In this document: positions 30,530 to 42,142 of the stretch, one piece after another | How positions within the stretch are numbered: position 1 is the first letter of the stretch | Layout: each line of letters begins with the position of its first letter | Assembly (NCBI GenBank): GCA_963995505.1 | Contig: OZ023186.1 | Coordinates: 5,270,001 to 5,334,000 of the forward strand | DNA length: 64,000 nucleotides | From: Hypericum androsaemum | Taxonomy: Eukaryota; Streptophyta; Magnoliopsida; Malpighiales; Hypericaceae | Direction of reading: 5' to 3' | Made by a program: the position numbers and the translations under genes | Notes under the pieces: model-generated | What the model was told of the DNA's origin: nothing | Database searches by the model: none | What the model saw: the letters and a program-made list of their open reading frames with translations, nothing else

Positions 30530-32089
30530 ATGAGGAAATCAAGAGAAAACAAAGAGGAGGCCGATGAAAAAGAGAAGAATGAAGAGGAAAACGAAGAGGT
30601 GGAGAAGGAGAAACATCCATTTGTTGAGATGGACGAGGAAGAGGAGTATGTGCCGCCACCACCAAAGATCCCACCTCTACCATTTCCTAAAAGAGTTAAG
30701 AAGAAGAACATGATGGACAACAAATTTCTCGGCTTTATGGAGAAGATAAAAAATATTCAAATTAGCGTCTCTTTTCTAGAGATGTTGGATCAAATGCCCC
30801 ACTACTCTAAGTTGTTGAAGGAACTCATTAAAAAGAAGAGGAAGTGGAAAAATGGAGAGACGGTAGCCCTCACGGAGAAGTGTAGCTCTCTCATCTCCAA
30901 AGATCTCCCGACAAAGTTAAAAGATCCAGGGAGTTTCACTATTCCTTGTTTTGTTGGTGATGTTGAGTTTCTCAAGTGCTTATGTGATTTAGGCGCTAGC
31001 ATTAACTTAATGCCTTTGTCTATTCTGAGGAGACTTGGCTTATGTGAGGTGAAACTCACTTCTATGCGTCTCCAATTGGCGGACCAAACCATAAAGAAGC
31101 CATTTGGGGTTGTGGAGGATGTCTTGTTGAAGATTGATAAATTTATTTTCCCCGTGGACTTTGTGGTGTTAGATTTCGAAGAGGACAAGAGTTGTCCACT
31201 AATTCTTAGCCGACCATTTCTTAACACGGCACGTGCCTTGGTGGACGTATATGAAGGAAGATTGGTCCTTAGGATAGGGGAGGAGAAAGTAGAGTTCAAG
31301 ATGTCCAATACGATGCGTCACCCTCTTGATGAAGGCATGTGCATGAAGATTGATATGGTTGAAGATTGTGTCCTCAAGTTAGGCAAGGAGAGCGCATTGA
31401 AGATTGAAGATGGAATAAATGAAGAGAATGATGGAGAACAAAAAGAGGAAAACCTGGAAGAGTTTGAGGAAAAAGCTGATAAAAGAATTTTTCACGAGGA
31501 CTTGGAGCTTCATTTGAAGAATCGTACTTCACCTTCCATCATTAAGGCTCTGAGTGTGGAGTTGAAAGAGCTACCCTCCCACTTCAGATATGCATTCTTA
31601 GGGGATCGAGGAAGACTCCCCATTATCATCTCCAACAAGCTCTCTAAGGAGCAAGAGGAGAAGGTACTTAAAGTTGTTAACAAACGGATTAAGGCCATGG
31701 CGTGCCAAATATCTGATATCAAGGGGATAAATTCTGACATAATTATGCATTACATCTACTTGGAGGAGGGAGCCAAGCAGCGGGTGAAAAGGCTTAATAA
31801 GGAGAATATGAAAAAGAAACATGATGCCCATATCGTGAAGAAGAAATTCAAGGAGGGTCATCAAGTGTTACTCTACACCTCTCGATTAAAACTTTTTTCG
31901 GGAAAACACAAGTCCAAGTGGAGTGGACCTTTCAAGGTGGTAAAAGTTTTTCGATTTGGAACCCTCAAATTAGAAAGAAGTAATGGAGGAGTCTTCAAGG
32001 TGAATGGCCAAAGGTGCAAGATGTACCTTGGTGGCGATATTGAACGAAGTTCGGAGGTGCAACCCACGACTTCACCCTCCGATGCATGA
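30530..32089 (+). pseudogene. Athila protease joined to integrase C-terminus
   Basis: The 519-codon frame continues gag in the same frame. A lysine/glutamate-rich linker is followed by the retropepsin-like region with active site CDLGASINLMP (near 30984) and later CPLILSRPFLNTARALVDV. The frame reaches the start of the reverse transcriptase (LEEGAKQRVKRLN, near 31770) and then passes directly into the integrase C-terminal region (HDAHIVKKKF, KLFSGKHKSKWSGPFKVVKV, NGQRCKMYLGG). The RT core, RNase H and integrase catalytic core are missing, yet the frame is kept. Confidence 0.9.
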
Positions 32090-34415
32090 AAAAGAGGAGT
32101 AACGTCAAGCTAACGACTATAACTTAGCATATTTTTGAATTGTCTTTATATTGTCATAGTCTATATGTGTTTTTCTTATTACGCTTGTTCTTATTCGGGT
32201 ATGTTTTTGAAGCATTGGTTCATGCTTATGGGATATCTTTTAAATTTTGAAGGTCGTCTCAAGGATTCGTGGATACATCATGGACGACTGGAAGCTCATC
32301 AGGGAATGTGAACGAGGCTTAAAAAAAGTTGCTAGCGGCCGTCAGCCAACCCAACGGCCGCCGGGCAGAAGAGGAGCCCCCATTTTCGGCGGACGCTAGC
32401 CAACCCGGCGGCCTCTGGGTGCCGTAAAAGGGGGTAGAAAACCCCCTGCCGTAAATAGGCCATATCTTGGTGCTCGAGAATCGGATTGAGGTGATTCTTG
32501 TTGCTATGGAAAGCTAAGAGATAGCCGATAACTTTATAGTTGATGACTTCTTCTAGTTCGGGGTGAAAGGGGTCTCCAACTAAACCTATTAGAACCCTAC
32601 CTTTGAAATCCTCCCAATCCACCCAACTGATCGATGGAGCAAGGTCCTAGAGGTAATGTACACCCTAAATGCCCAGAACAAATGAATGGAATGAGAACTT
32701 CGGTATCAAGGCTACTACATCCAGCAAATGGTGGAACGATCCGGATATAACATTCCACTACCACCACCCTCTCCAACTCAAGACTAAGGGCAGTCTCCTA
32801 GCACTTTATTTTTCTTTAGTTATTTTCTTGTCTTCGTGATGTCTTGAGTTTGCTATATGTCTTTGTGATGTCTTGTTCTTCTTATTTGTTTGATGTTCAT
32901 GCTTGGTTCTTATTGCATTTGTTAATATAGCATAATTGTTTAGATGTCTATGTGTCCCTACACCTTGAGGACAAGGTGTACTTCAAGTGTGGGGGTGTGG
33001 TTCCACTTAAGAATCTTCGGCGTGTTTATGTCTAGGTTGTTTTGTTAGGCATTGATTTGGCATGAATTTTCAAAATTTGACCCCCTTCAAAATTCTTCAA
33101 CTTGTGTTAGAATTTACCACACACCTAGTTAGAAAATGAACTCGAACACAAGGCCTAAGAACTTGTAGAAGCCTCACCCTCGATTGTTTAGACTATTGGT
33201 CTCACTATGAAGATTAGACTAGAGGGTTGATGAGTGACCTTGTAAGGAACTTTGAGCCGAAGGAGGAGACAACCATCTTCATTTATTCATGAGATGCCTA
33301 CATGAGTCAGGTTGATCGAGGTATCCTACTAGTACTTGACATGGTCTTGGTTGTGTGACGTTAGTGAATGACGGGGTGCTAATCCTTTGAAATTGAGCCT
33401 AGAAATTTAGAGCCAAGAACCCTTATATCCATTATTTTTAACCCATTGAGCCTTGCCATTCTTTGATCATATTATATGCAAACCAACTCTAAGCTTTATA
33501 TCCACCATCCTCCCTATTTGGTCATCCGGTCCGAGGACGCATAGATTTACACCTTTTGGGGAATGATATGTATTGGGTGTAGTTGGTAGCTTAGTGTTCT
33601 TATGGGTTAATTATTGGAAATTTGGGTAGTTGAAAGGTCATACAAAGAAGCCGAGTTTTTGCCTAGAAAATGCCAAGTTTGTGAAGAAAAAGATGAAAAA
33701 AAAGAAAAAAAAGAAAAAAAGAAAAAAAAGAAAAGAAAAGAAAGAAAGAAAGGGAAGCGAAGTGAAGTGAAGGTTGAATAAGGCATTAATAATTGGCATA
33801 ATTTGTGCTACGCGGTCTTAGGAAATGGGTGAATTTTGTGAGTGTGCTTTAATTATTTGTGGTGAGGATGTTTAGAATAGACGAGAGACTAGAATGCTTT
33901 GGCAACAAGTCCTCGGATTAGGTGGTTTAACTACTATCCATATATATTATCTCATTAATACCTTAGTCCCATTAGAACCCGATTGAAAGCCCCCTGTTCA
34001 CGAGTAACCACATGACTTTGAGACACTGTTGAGTAGGACGTATGATATTTTGAAAGACATCGGTCATATACGCGAGAGATAGGAAGTTGGCTACTTACAA
34101 ATCGTGAGCTAAAAATTTCTGAACCTCTGAGTGGTTAACCTTCTAGTGTCTTTTACATAGTGATAACACTTGATTAAACCACCGAGTGGTGAGGTGTCTA
34201 CCGGGTCTTACTCTTTGTGTTTGGGTTGATGAACTAGCTAGGTAGTGGGGTGGACTTTTGATGTGAGTTTGAGATTTTGAGGGGAGTCAATTTGTGAATT
34301 AATCATGCCTAGACTTGTCCTTGTCGTGTTTTTCTTTCTTAGGTGTTTGTGTTTGTGTTTGTATACCATGGTTGAGTTTTGCTTGAGGACAAGCAATGAT
34401 TCAAGTGTGGGAGTG
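32090..34415 (+). other. Athila 3' noncoding region
   Basis: No envelope-like ORF is present. Notable pieces are a GC-rich patch near 32335-32450, a second polypurine-like motif (TTCAAGTGTGGGGGTGTGG, about 32982-33000), an A/G-rich microsatellite (33690-33755), and the functional-looking polypurine tract (CAAGTGTGGGAG) just before the right LTR. Confidence 0.7.
33688..33756. repeat. A/G-rich microsatellite
   Basis: Repeated GAAAAAAAA and GAAA units in the Athila 3' region. Confidence 0.9.
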
Positions 34416-35909
34416 TGATGAGTGTGGAAATACTCTATCATCTATGTATGTTTTAGTGTTAGTTTTCCGTTGTTTCTAGTATTTTTGTTTGTTATGTAGT
34501 GATGTAGTGATGTAGTGTCATATTTCATGCTTTGTATGCTTTAGTGTAGTTATTGTGATTTTCATTACGTTTTGTTTGTGTTTATTACTAGGAGACTTTG
34601 TGGAGACGCGAGGAGAATATTGGTGCACCTTGGATTGTGTCAAAGACGATTGGATCAGCCGTGAAGATTGGTGCACGATCGGGACCTCGACGACATTGGG
34701 CAGATTGATCTTGAGCGACTCAAATGAAGATAACTTTTGCATACGAAGTCCGATGGAGACGAATGTGGTGGTTTTGAAAAGAAGACATCCGTGGCTACAA
34801 CTTTGTCTATGATGGTCTTCTTCAAATTCTGAGTCTAAAAGGGTTAAAAACGCATCCAAAATAAAGCTTTAAATCTGAGAACTTGCCTAGTCGAGATGGG
34901 CCAGATTTCATGAACCATTTTGGGCCCATTTCGGGATTGTCCATGGCTTTACTTGGCTGGAACTTTAGGAATAGTTTAGTTAGTTTAAGTGAGAATTTTT
35001 GTATAAATAGCCTTGGCTTTTCAAGCAAGCTAACCTAGAACACTTAGCTTTAGATATTTTCCTAAATTCACTCACCAACTACTCTCTCTCTCTCTCTTTT
35101 GGAAGAGAAACTTGGCTCACCATTGTTGAAGCTTGTAGAGAACTTGAAGGAGAACTTTTGGAAGCTTTGAAGATCATCTTGAGCTTTCTTTGACCCTGTC
35201 TTTTATGTTCATGGTTTACTTGCTTTATTTAATGGATGTGTTGAGTTGTGTAGTTGATATGTGTGAGTAGTTGATTAGTGGGTTTGGTGCCTTGATGGCA
35301 TCTATTTAGCCTATGGTTTAGTGGGGTTAAAATGCTAATGTTTGTAAACTAGTTAATGAGTTTAATGCTTAATCTTGATTGATCACCTTGATTATGAACA
35401 TAATTAATACTAATTACCAGGAGGAGTTAGGATTAATGGACCATTTAACTAGTTAGTTAGTTGCCTTTTGATGAGGGATCTCATTAGGTGGTTAGTTGTC
35501 CAAAGGGTGATGGTCATAATTGGTAATTAGTTAGATTAGGTAGCTAATTAGTCGCGGAAGTGCGGTTAGTTCAACTAAGCTTAATTAATGATCGATTTAG
35601 ACTAATTAATGGCAGGAGCGTTGATTAGTTACTTTAGAAATACCAGGACCATAACACGAACTTAATAAACCACATATGCTATTTGGTTATCTATGTATCA
35701 TTGGTGCCAAGCCCACTCTTTTCCTTATTGTTAAAACAATTTTCTAGTTAGTCGTTGTAGTAACCAACTCATGTTTGGAATTGACAAATCTATTACTTGT
35801 AGTCCTAAACTAGTGGTCGAGTCTTATTTGTGGCCTAGAACTTAGTCCTTGTGGGACGACAATCCATTACTTACTCTTTATTGCAAGGGGGTAAAAATCC
35901 TTCCTTTCA
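34416..35909 (+). repeat. Right LTR of Athila element
   Basis: Begins TGATGAGTGTGGAAATACTC after the polypurine tract and ends TTCCTTTCA at the GATAT duplication. Confidence 0.93.
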
Positions 35910-35914
35910 GATAT

Positions 35915-36262
35915 CCCGAAGAGCATGGCCAAGGCGATGTCCCCTTCCCAGCACCACGATGCCGTCATCGCCAGGTGCAAGAATGGGGACGATAATCAAT
36001 CAATCAATCATGTAACTTACTAGAAAACTCTTGGTCGGGGACAACAACCGACAGACGACGTCGACTCAAATCGCTTGCAGGTTCCAATCTTGATATTGGG
36101 TTTGGATGGTGTGAGTTAATTGAGTGGGGCGAGAGAGTAAGTGACAAAAAAATTGGAATGAATTTGGTTGGCCAGTGAATGGAAGCTTGGCCGGAATGAA
36201 TTTGGTTGGCTGGCGGCGATAATGATCCGATCCTTGGAAGGGGATGTTTTTATTTTTATTTT
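35915..36262 (-). other. GC-rich cargo of Mutator-like element, right part
   Basis: The continuation of the cargo at 26997-27388. CATGGCCAAGGCGATGT occurs here (near 35930) and also in the left part (near 27307), followed in both by GACTCAAATYGCTTGYAGG, so the cargo has an internal direct duplication. Confidence 0.45.
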
Positions 36263-36445
36263 TAAGGGTATTTTAGTCATTTCAATAATAAAAAAGAAAA
36301 AAAGAGTTGCTAACGTGAGTCAAGGACCCGAACGTATAATAAAATCAAAGACGAGAGATGTCAGAATGTTTTTCGAAACTACAAGGACTAAATCATTGAT
36401 TGAGTCAAATAATAGGGGTACTACAGTAATTTGCCTTAACAAATA

Positions 36446-36611
36446 ACAACAAGAAAATATTTCGGAAATGAACAACATTGCTTATTTTGAATCTCCAAGA
36501 AGCATTTAAATGCCACGAATGTCCACCAATTTGAAAGAGGTTTCTCGTTTCTACAGACTTATTTTTCTCTATGGTCAGAAACAAACTAACAATAATTCGG
36601 AAGGCTTGCAT
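36446..36611. repeat. DDB1-intron repeat block, copy 1
   Basis: The segment starting ACAACAAGAAAATATTTCGG and ending GGCTTGCAT recurs at 37497-37655 and 38313-38475. It is the right-hand continuation of the DDB1 relic intron after the Mutator-like element. Confidence 0.8.
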
Positions 36612-37170
36612 TAAATAAATTGATTTACATTTTAAAAAAAAGTGTGCAAATGAGAAAAATATTTACATGTTATATATGAAACAAACGTAGAATTCTTTCA
36701 TACAAAGTATGAGGTTAAAGCCGCATATCTCGTGAAAAGCCTGCAACAATAATACCCAATAAGAAAAAATTGATCAAAAAAAAAGTGTATCTTAACAGAC
36801 ATTGTTAAATTGTTATTGACAAATAGTATCATATTCATATGTTTATAGTTTTGATCAACATGGTATCAACACGGTAATTGATCCAGCAAGTGTACTCGTT
36901 TCTTGCTGGATGTTCTCAAAATATTTGTTAAGGATGATGATTGTATTGGAAGAATGGACACAATGATGTACTTGAACAACCTTTTTCGTCTTCAAATTCT
37001 TATACCAATGACTTATTTTTTTACATTAAATTAAAATTATTGATTATCTAAATTTTGATTCCTCTTTTTTAGGCATCAGTCCGTCTTTGAGCACGAAAAT
37101 TTGTTGGATTTTGTACACAAACTGAAAGACAGCACTTCCAAATATTATTCGTTCTTCTTTGTTGCTTTTA
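36612..37170 (+). pseudogene. AHP-like relic, partial second copy
   Basis: This block parallels 41583-42159 with scattered differences. It holds the exon-2 piece CTRFLLDVLKIFV...DDCIGRMD (about 36893-36965, with a three-base loss relative to the other copy) and the exon-3 piece QSVFEHENLLDFVHKLKDST (about 37076-37140). Exon 1 is absent. It interrupts the repeat block after GGCTTGCAT, so it was placed there secondarily. Confidence 0.75.
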
Positions 37171-37453
37171 ATATTTTTTTATTAATATAATTAGTTCATA
37201 ACACTCCCCCTGGATATTTATTTGAAGAATATGTCTCATTAAAATCTTATTAGGAAAAATCTCATGGAAAAAATTCTAATTAGAGAAAAAAGAGTACATG
37301 ATTCTAAGGGCGTACAAATGGTATATACCGATCCCAATAACTCGAACTCGAGACCTGATCGATCCAGAACTGATTTAAGTGCTAGTTGATTGTTGCCTTT
37401 TATGTTCATTCATTCTTGTATATATAATGGATTTCTCACGTTTCAGTATGGCA
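37171..37453. other. Unassigned sequence after AHP-like copy
   Basis: AT-rich sequence without a gene. The stretch CATAACACTCCCCCTGGATA (near 37200) looks transposon-derived but I cannot assign it. Confidence 0.35.
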
Positions 37454-38550
37454 GATAAAAAGACGTAATTCTAATTTCTCTCACAGTTAACAAATAATAA
37501 CAAGAAAATATTTCGGTAATGAACAACATTGCTTATTTAGAATCTCCAAAAAGTATTTAAATGCCACTAATGACCACCAATTTGAAAGATGTTTCTCATT
37601 TCTGCAGACTTATTTTTCTTTAGGGTCCGAAACAGACTAACAATAATTATGAAGGCTTGCATTTTTTCATCAATAGCAACATAGCCATTATATCATCGCC
37701 CTTTTGACTTCAATACTGACAGATGTAAGATTAATAACCAAGACGACTAAAAAAGATATAGGTATAGATCATAGTAAATCTTAAAATCATACTCTACAAG
37801 TAACCTATAGGTTCTATTGGTAATTTTTTTAGATCTATTTACACTTGAAAATACAATAGTTTTTCTCTAATAATGAGAACGCCACAAAGAGGAGGCGACA
37901 CTGGTACCAGCAAACCAACACAATTATCAAGATCATACAGCGACCATGGGCCCTTAACAAAAAAAATTTCTTCAAGCACAACCACATATATTTTCATGTG
38001 GCGGGCATCTTTAATATCCCGCAACACTAACAAACAGCTTAGCAGGAACAACTAATATACACATGCTAATACAACCACACAATAACTTCCATTAACTACA
38101 AAATAGATATGACCTTACCCGTTCCCAACTCCTATAGGGAAGAAGGTTTCAGAAAAACTAACAAGCACTAAATTCGTAGTTGAATATAAGATTAATTGAC
38201 CAAAGGTAAAAGACAAGTTTTTTAAGTATCAGGATAGAACAAACACAACAAAAACCACTTCTCACGGCAGACAAAAAGACGTAATTCTAATTCCTCTTAC
38301 AGTTAATAAATAATAACAAGAAAATATTTCGAAAATGAACAACATTGCTTATTTAGAATCTCCAAAAAGTATTTAAATGTCACTAATGTCCACCAATTTG
38401 AAAGAGGTTTCTCGTTTATGCAGACTTATTTTTCTCTATGGTCAGAAACAACCTAACAATAATTCTGAAGACTTGTATTTTGTCATCAAAAGCAACATAG
38501 CCATTATATCATCGCCCTTTTGACATGAATACTGACAGATGCAATTGCAA
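37454..38550. repeat. ~830-bp tandem duplication containing a DDB1 exon
   Basis: Sequence at 37454-37712 recurs at 38284-38540, giving a period of about 830 bp. The unit includes the DDB1 exon copy at 37809-38018. Together with 26270-26806 plus 36446-36611 there are three copies of the intron junction. Confidence 0.8.
37809..38018 (-). pseudogene. DDB1: DDB1 exon, second copy
   Basis: The - strand codes ARHMKIYVVVLEEIFFVKGP, WSLYDLDNCVGLLVPVSPP and LCGVLIIRE. It matches 26351-26559 with extra substitutions and a one-base deletion where the other copy has GEETIVF. The splice donor is damaged (CCTATAGG instead of CCTGTAAG). Confidence 0.88.
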
Positions 38551-39733
38551 CTATAAGAGTACTCTGAGCATTTTAAAATAGAGAGCAAAAAAAGTTTGAA
38601 TTTACAAGTTATGAAGAAATATTGAAAGAGACTTCCGAGACCTTATAGAGAAACACAATTGTGGGATTTTGACAACCATACAAAAACTTGAAATGCAAAT
38701 TCCGAAGTTCATCTAGTATGTAAAGATTCAATGAATATCAAAATAATAAAACATCATAATGGCACAACTTTAGATGTAGATGCTTATCAATCAAATGCAT
38801 CCTTGAACATGCATATCAAGACGCTTATTTTTTAGTTTACACTATTTGGTATTCGATCTACTGGAGTAATTTAGGTTCGAGTCGAGTAGAATTTTGAAAG
38901 GTGATAGAGCTCTCCCAACAAGTATTTAACACCCAATACCCTCGCCATTTGATCTAAGTATTTGTTGGTATCAATACGCATAGTTTGAACATACTTATTT
39001 TTGTAATTTTGTCAGCATTGGTGGTCATAGAATGCGTCATGCTTGTCGCCAATTTTGATATGCTTCTGAAGATAATAACAATGAAGGTATGTCATTATTA
39101 TTGAATTATATACTTTATTAATCTATTGATAGACTGTTAGCATATTATTATATAACAAATTAGCGTACATACGTTAATTTTTTGCTCAAACAACTTCAAA
39201 TATTTTTTTATAAATGAGAGATTTGTTGCCCGCATATATGAGAATAGTTCAAATCAATGTTTCAGATCATTGACAATTGGATTGGACTAATACCACTAAA
39301 CTTTCATCATTTGTTTTTTTTAACGTCATGTTGAAATTATCACAAAGTTTCGAGTGTGTAAAGTTTGTTTAGAAGTTTTGAAAACACATATATTCATGAC
39401 TTAAGATTTTGAATTGAATATGAAGATTCTAATATGTTATGGTATGAGAGCCACTTGCTCATACGAGATATGTGATCCATTGTTGTTCTCGTACGATGTC
39501 TCATAGTTTTGAGTTAGACATGTAGATTCTAACAAGCTATATTATCAAACTCTAGCAATTGTAATCATGGTGTAAATATTTACTGTAAAAAATAGTTTGA
39601 ATCAATCCACCTTATTTTTATCTGTAGAACAAACTCCAGAATATAGCACACCTTCAAACAACAAATATCATCAATGTATCCTGCCCAGGATAATATGTGT
39701 ACAAGTAGATAACAGAATCATCGAGCTGCAAAC
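38551..39733. other. DDB1 relic intron region
   Basis: AT-rich DNA. The DDB1 exons expected between the propeller segments at 39734 and 38018 are not recognisable. A block at about 38865-38950 resembles 51160-51240. Confidence 0.4.
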
Positions 39734-39824
39734 CTTGTAATAAGATCAGATGTCTCTGAATCCCATTGGAGTATGTAAACTTTGTACCACTCAATTTCAA
39801 AAAATAGAAAATCTTGTGCTTCAC
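39734..39824 (-). pseudogene. DDB1: DDB1 relic, GEAQDFLF exon
   Basis: The - strand codes GEAQDFLFFEIEWYKVYILQ followed by WDSETSDLITR, matching GEAQDFLFIATERYKFCVLQWDAE..ELITR-type sequence of DDB1, with acceptor GCAAG upstream and an ACAAG/GTTTGC donor. Confidence 0.88.
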
Positions 39825-39907
39825 CTTGCAATAAAGAAATATGAGTTTGTAAGAAAAACAGAAGAAAAAGGACAACTCAAAAATGTAAAAAAATAGCAAA
39901 CTCACAC

Positions 39908-39965
39908 TAGGACGGAAGAGTTCAAGAGTAGCAATTCTTCCATAGATAGGGACATCAAGCATAAG
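39908..39965 (-). pseudogene. DDB1: DDB1 relic, MLDVPIYGRIATLE exon
   Basis: A GGGTGCAG acceptor precedes, and a CCTA/GTGTGAG donor follows, an exon coding LMLDVPIYGRIATLELFRP. This is an almost perfect match to the N-terminal region of DDB1. It is the most N-terminal relic found; exon 1 was not recognised upstream. Confidence 0.92.
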
Positions 39966-41195
39966 CTGCACCCAAAAAATTCAAATTGATCAATGTTCTT
40001 TTATGAGAAGAATGAGAAAATCTAAACATATTCTGAAGAACGTTGGCGTGTGGCTATACATATTCCTGATTCGGCTTCCGATGCTGTGGTTGAGGTCATA
40101 AGTAACTTTTTTTGGCTCGTATTCCAACCACACTTGTATAGTTTAGTTGCATAAGGTGGTTTTAGTTGGCGTGTGGCTATACATATTTTATTACTGATTT
40201 AAGAAACAAATTGCAGCTACATTACCAAAAGTTGGGATGTGATCAAAATTGATACTGGCTATTGGCCTTTATGCACTTGACATATCAAGTACTTTTTCGC
40301 ACAACATGATTCCAACAGTTTTTCGTTGAGAACATTTTTTGCTTCCTCTCGTAGTTTTTATCAACATAATGGTGATTGCCATTTCTGTCCTGCTTGTTGT
40401 TCACAAATAAATTCTTGTTAGATTGTGTGTTTTACATAAAAGATCAATAGTCAACATATTATTACTTGAAAGATCACCATAAAATTATTTCGAGACTGTG
40501 TTCTTTTTAAATAGCCAACTAAACAATGAACTCTCATACATTTTCTCAGTCCCAATTTTTTTATTTCCCAATTTGTTAGTGGTTTAATTTTTAATATTTA
40601 TAATGGGGCACTAATTAGTTAAAAACAAACAACTTTATTGAATATTTGATTGAAATTGAGATGTTAGTGAGGTGCATCTACTTCGTCTAGTAGTTGAAAT
40701 TTTTTTTCATTTTGTTGTTTAAGTTTGTTGTATCTATACTATAATCGCTACTATTCATAGTTCAACAATATCTAATATCAAAATTTTGAATTAGAGCTAT
40801 CGTCAAAAAAATTTGATTAGCATAGGAATATTGGATTACATTGTTTCTAAAATCATGAATTATTAATCATGTTAAATTCTCTTCTACTACTAACTCTTAT
40901 TAGTAACAAATAGCTATTCTTATCATCACATTTAAACAAATTACACCAAAAAGGAATTCATCACTTCCAAACACAAAAGAGATGAAGTAACACAGAATAA
41001 AGGACTTTCCACAAAAGAACATAAAAGTAAACGATTGTAACGTTTAATTCTTCAAAAATAAATTTATATTTATATCTGTTGGCAGTTTGCCATGATTATT
41101 GCACAACTATTATTAAAAAAACAAAATTTGACTCATTTATGAGTCAATTCCACTTGTACCTCCACTTCAAATCAAAGAAGAACAACAACATTAAG
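39966..41195. other. Intergenic DNA between DDB1 and AHP-like relics
   Basis: AT-rich, no coding signal. A 22-bp direct repeat (TTGGCGTGTGGCTATACATA) occurs near 40044 and 40167. Confidence 0.45.
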
Positions 41196-42142
41196 ATGGC
41201 CGCCAAAAGTAGTAGCAAGGTTGCCGGCAACAATGTCAACCTCATCGAGCGGCGAATGAGCTTTATCAACAGCTTACAAGAACAGGTACACACATTATAT
41301 TGTCATTCATAAATCTCCACACCTTATTAAGATAGGACAATGGTTTTACCAGTTGATTTAAGTGATTGTTCATACATGAATTTGATTATTGATTTGTTGT
41401 TCTAAAACTAGTATTTCATGCAACCTATACTACATTTTTTCCACTTATGTATTGTTTGAAAATTTTAGTTAGACTATATGCATTTCTAGGTGTTTAAATG
41501 ATCATTTTATCAATGTATGTACTAGTAACCTTTGAATGGTATTGAGACATTATTGATAATAAGATTCAACCTACTTAGCATTAAAGAAATTGATTTACAT
41601 TTTAAAAAAGGGTGTGCAAATGAGAAAAATATTTACATGTTATATATGAAACGAGTGTAGAATTTCTTCATACAAAGTATGAGGTTAAAGCCGCATGTAT
41701 CGCGAAAACCCTGCAACAATAATACCCAACAAGAAAAAATAGATCCAGAAAAAGAGAGTGTCTTAACAGACCTTGTTAAATTATTATTGATAAATAGTAT
41801 CATATTCATATGTTTATAGTTTTGATCAACATAGCATTTTGGATGATAAGATCGATGAAATACAACTAAAAACATTCAGCAATTGTACTCGTTTCTTGCT
41901 GGATGTTCTCAAAATATTTGTTAATGATGCTGATGATTGTATTGGAAGAATGGACATAATGATGTACTTGAACAACCTTTTTCGTCTTCAAATTCTTATA
42001 CCAATGACTTATTTTTTACATTAAATTAAAATTATTGATTATCTAAATTTTGATTCCTCTTTTTTTAGGCATCAGCCCGTCCTTGAGTACGAAAATTTGT
42101 TAGATTTTGTACACAAATTGAAAGGCAGCACTTCTAAGTATT
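41196..42142 (+). pseudogene. AHP-like histidine phosphotransfer protein relic
   Basis: Exon 1 (41196-41285) codes MAAKSSSKVAGNNVNLIERR and ends at a CAG/GTACAC donor. Exon 2 (from about 41835) codes LDDKIDEIQLKTF and FLLDVLKIFVNDADDCIGRM, matching the LDDQF..I..L....FV.D.L..F..DA...I..M helices of plant HPt proteins. Exon 3 (about 42070-42142) codes QPVLEYENLLDFVHKLKGST; its histidine in VHKLKGS is the phosphorylated residue of the family. HPt proteins relay phosphate from cytokinin receptors to response regulators. The exon 1-2 join is out of phase, an AATTGT insert disturbs exon 2, and the gene is cut at 42160 by the gypsy element, so it is dead. Confidence 0.75.

Larger units (their letters stand above)
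27389..35909 (+). mobile_element. Athila-type Ty3/gypsy element with internal pol deletion
   Basis: LTRs of 1482 and 1494 bp start TGACGAG/TGATGAG and end TTCCTTTCA. A perfect 5-bp duplication GATAT lies at 27384-27388 and 35910-35914. The primer site TGGCGCCGTTGCCGGGGA (28873-28890) is the tRNA-Asp type typical of Athila. Gag and protease sequence is long but has three in-frame stops. Reverse transcriptase, RNase H and most of integrase are missing. About 2.3 kb of noncoding sequence lies before the right LTR. Confidence 0.93.
26817..36435. mobile_element. Mutator-like element with GC-rich cargo, split by Athila
   Basis: Terminal inverted repeats of about 170 bp start GGGCAAATTACTGTAG on the left and GGCAAATTACTGTAG on the right (complemented). 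A perfect 10-bp duplication TTAACAAATA lies at 26807-26816 and 36436-36445. Without the nested Athila element the body is about 1.1 kb. It carries GC-rich, gene-like sequence, which is the structure of a Pack-MULE. The unfilled target survives in neighbouring duplicated copies at 37487-37496 and 38303-38312. Confidence 0.85.

Noticed and set aside
30802..31308. 168-codon - strand frame
   Set aside because: Antisense shadow of the Athila protease region.
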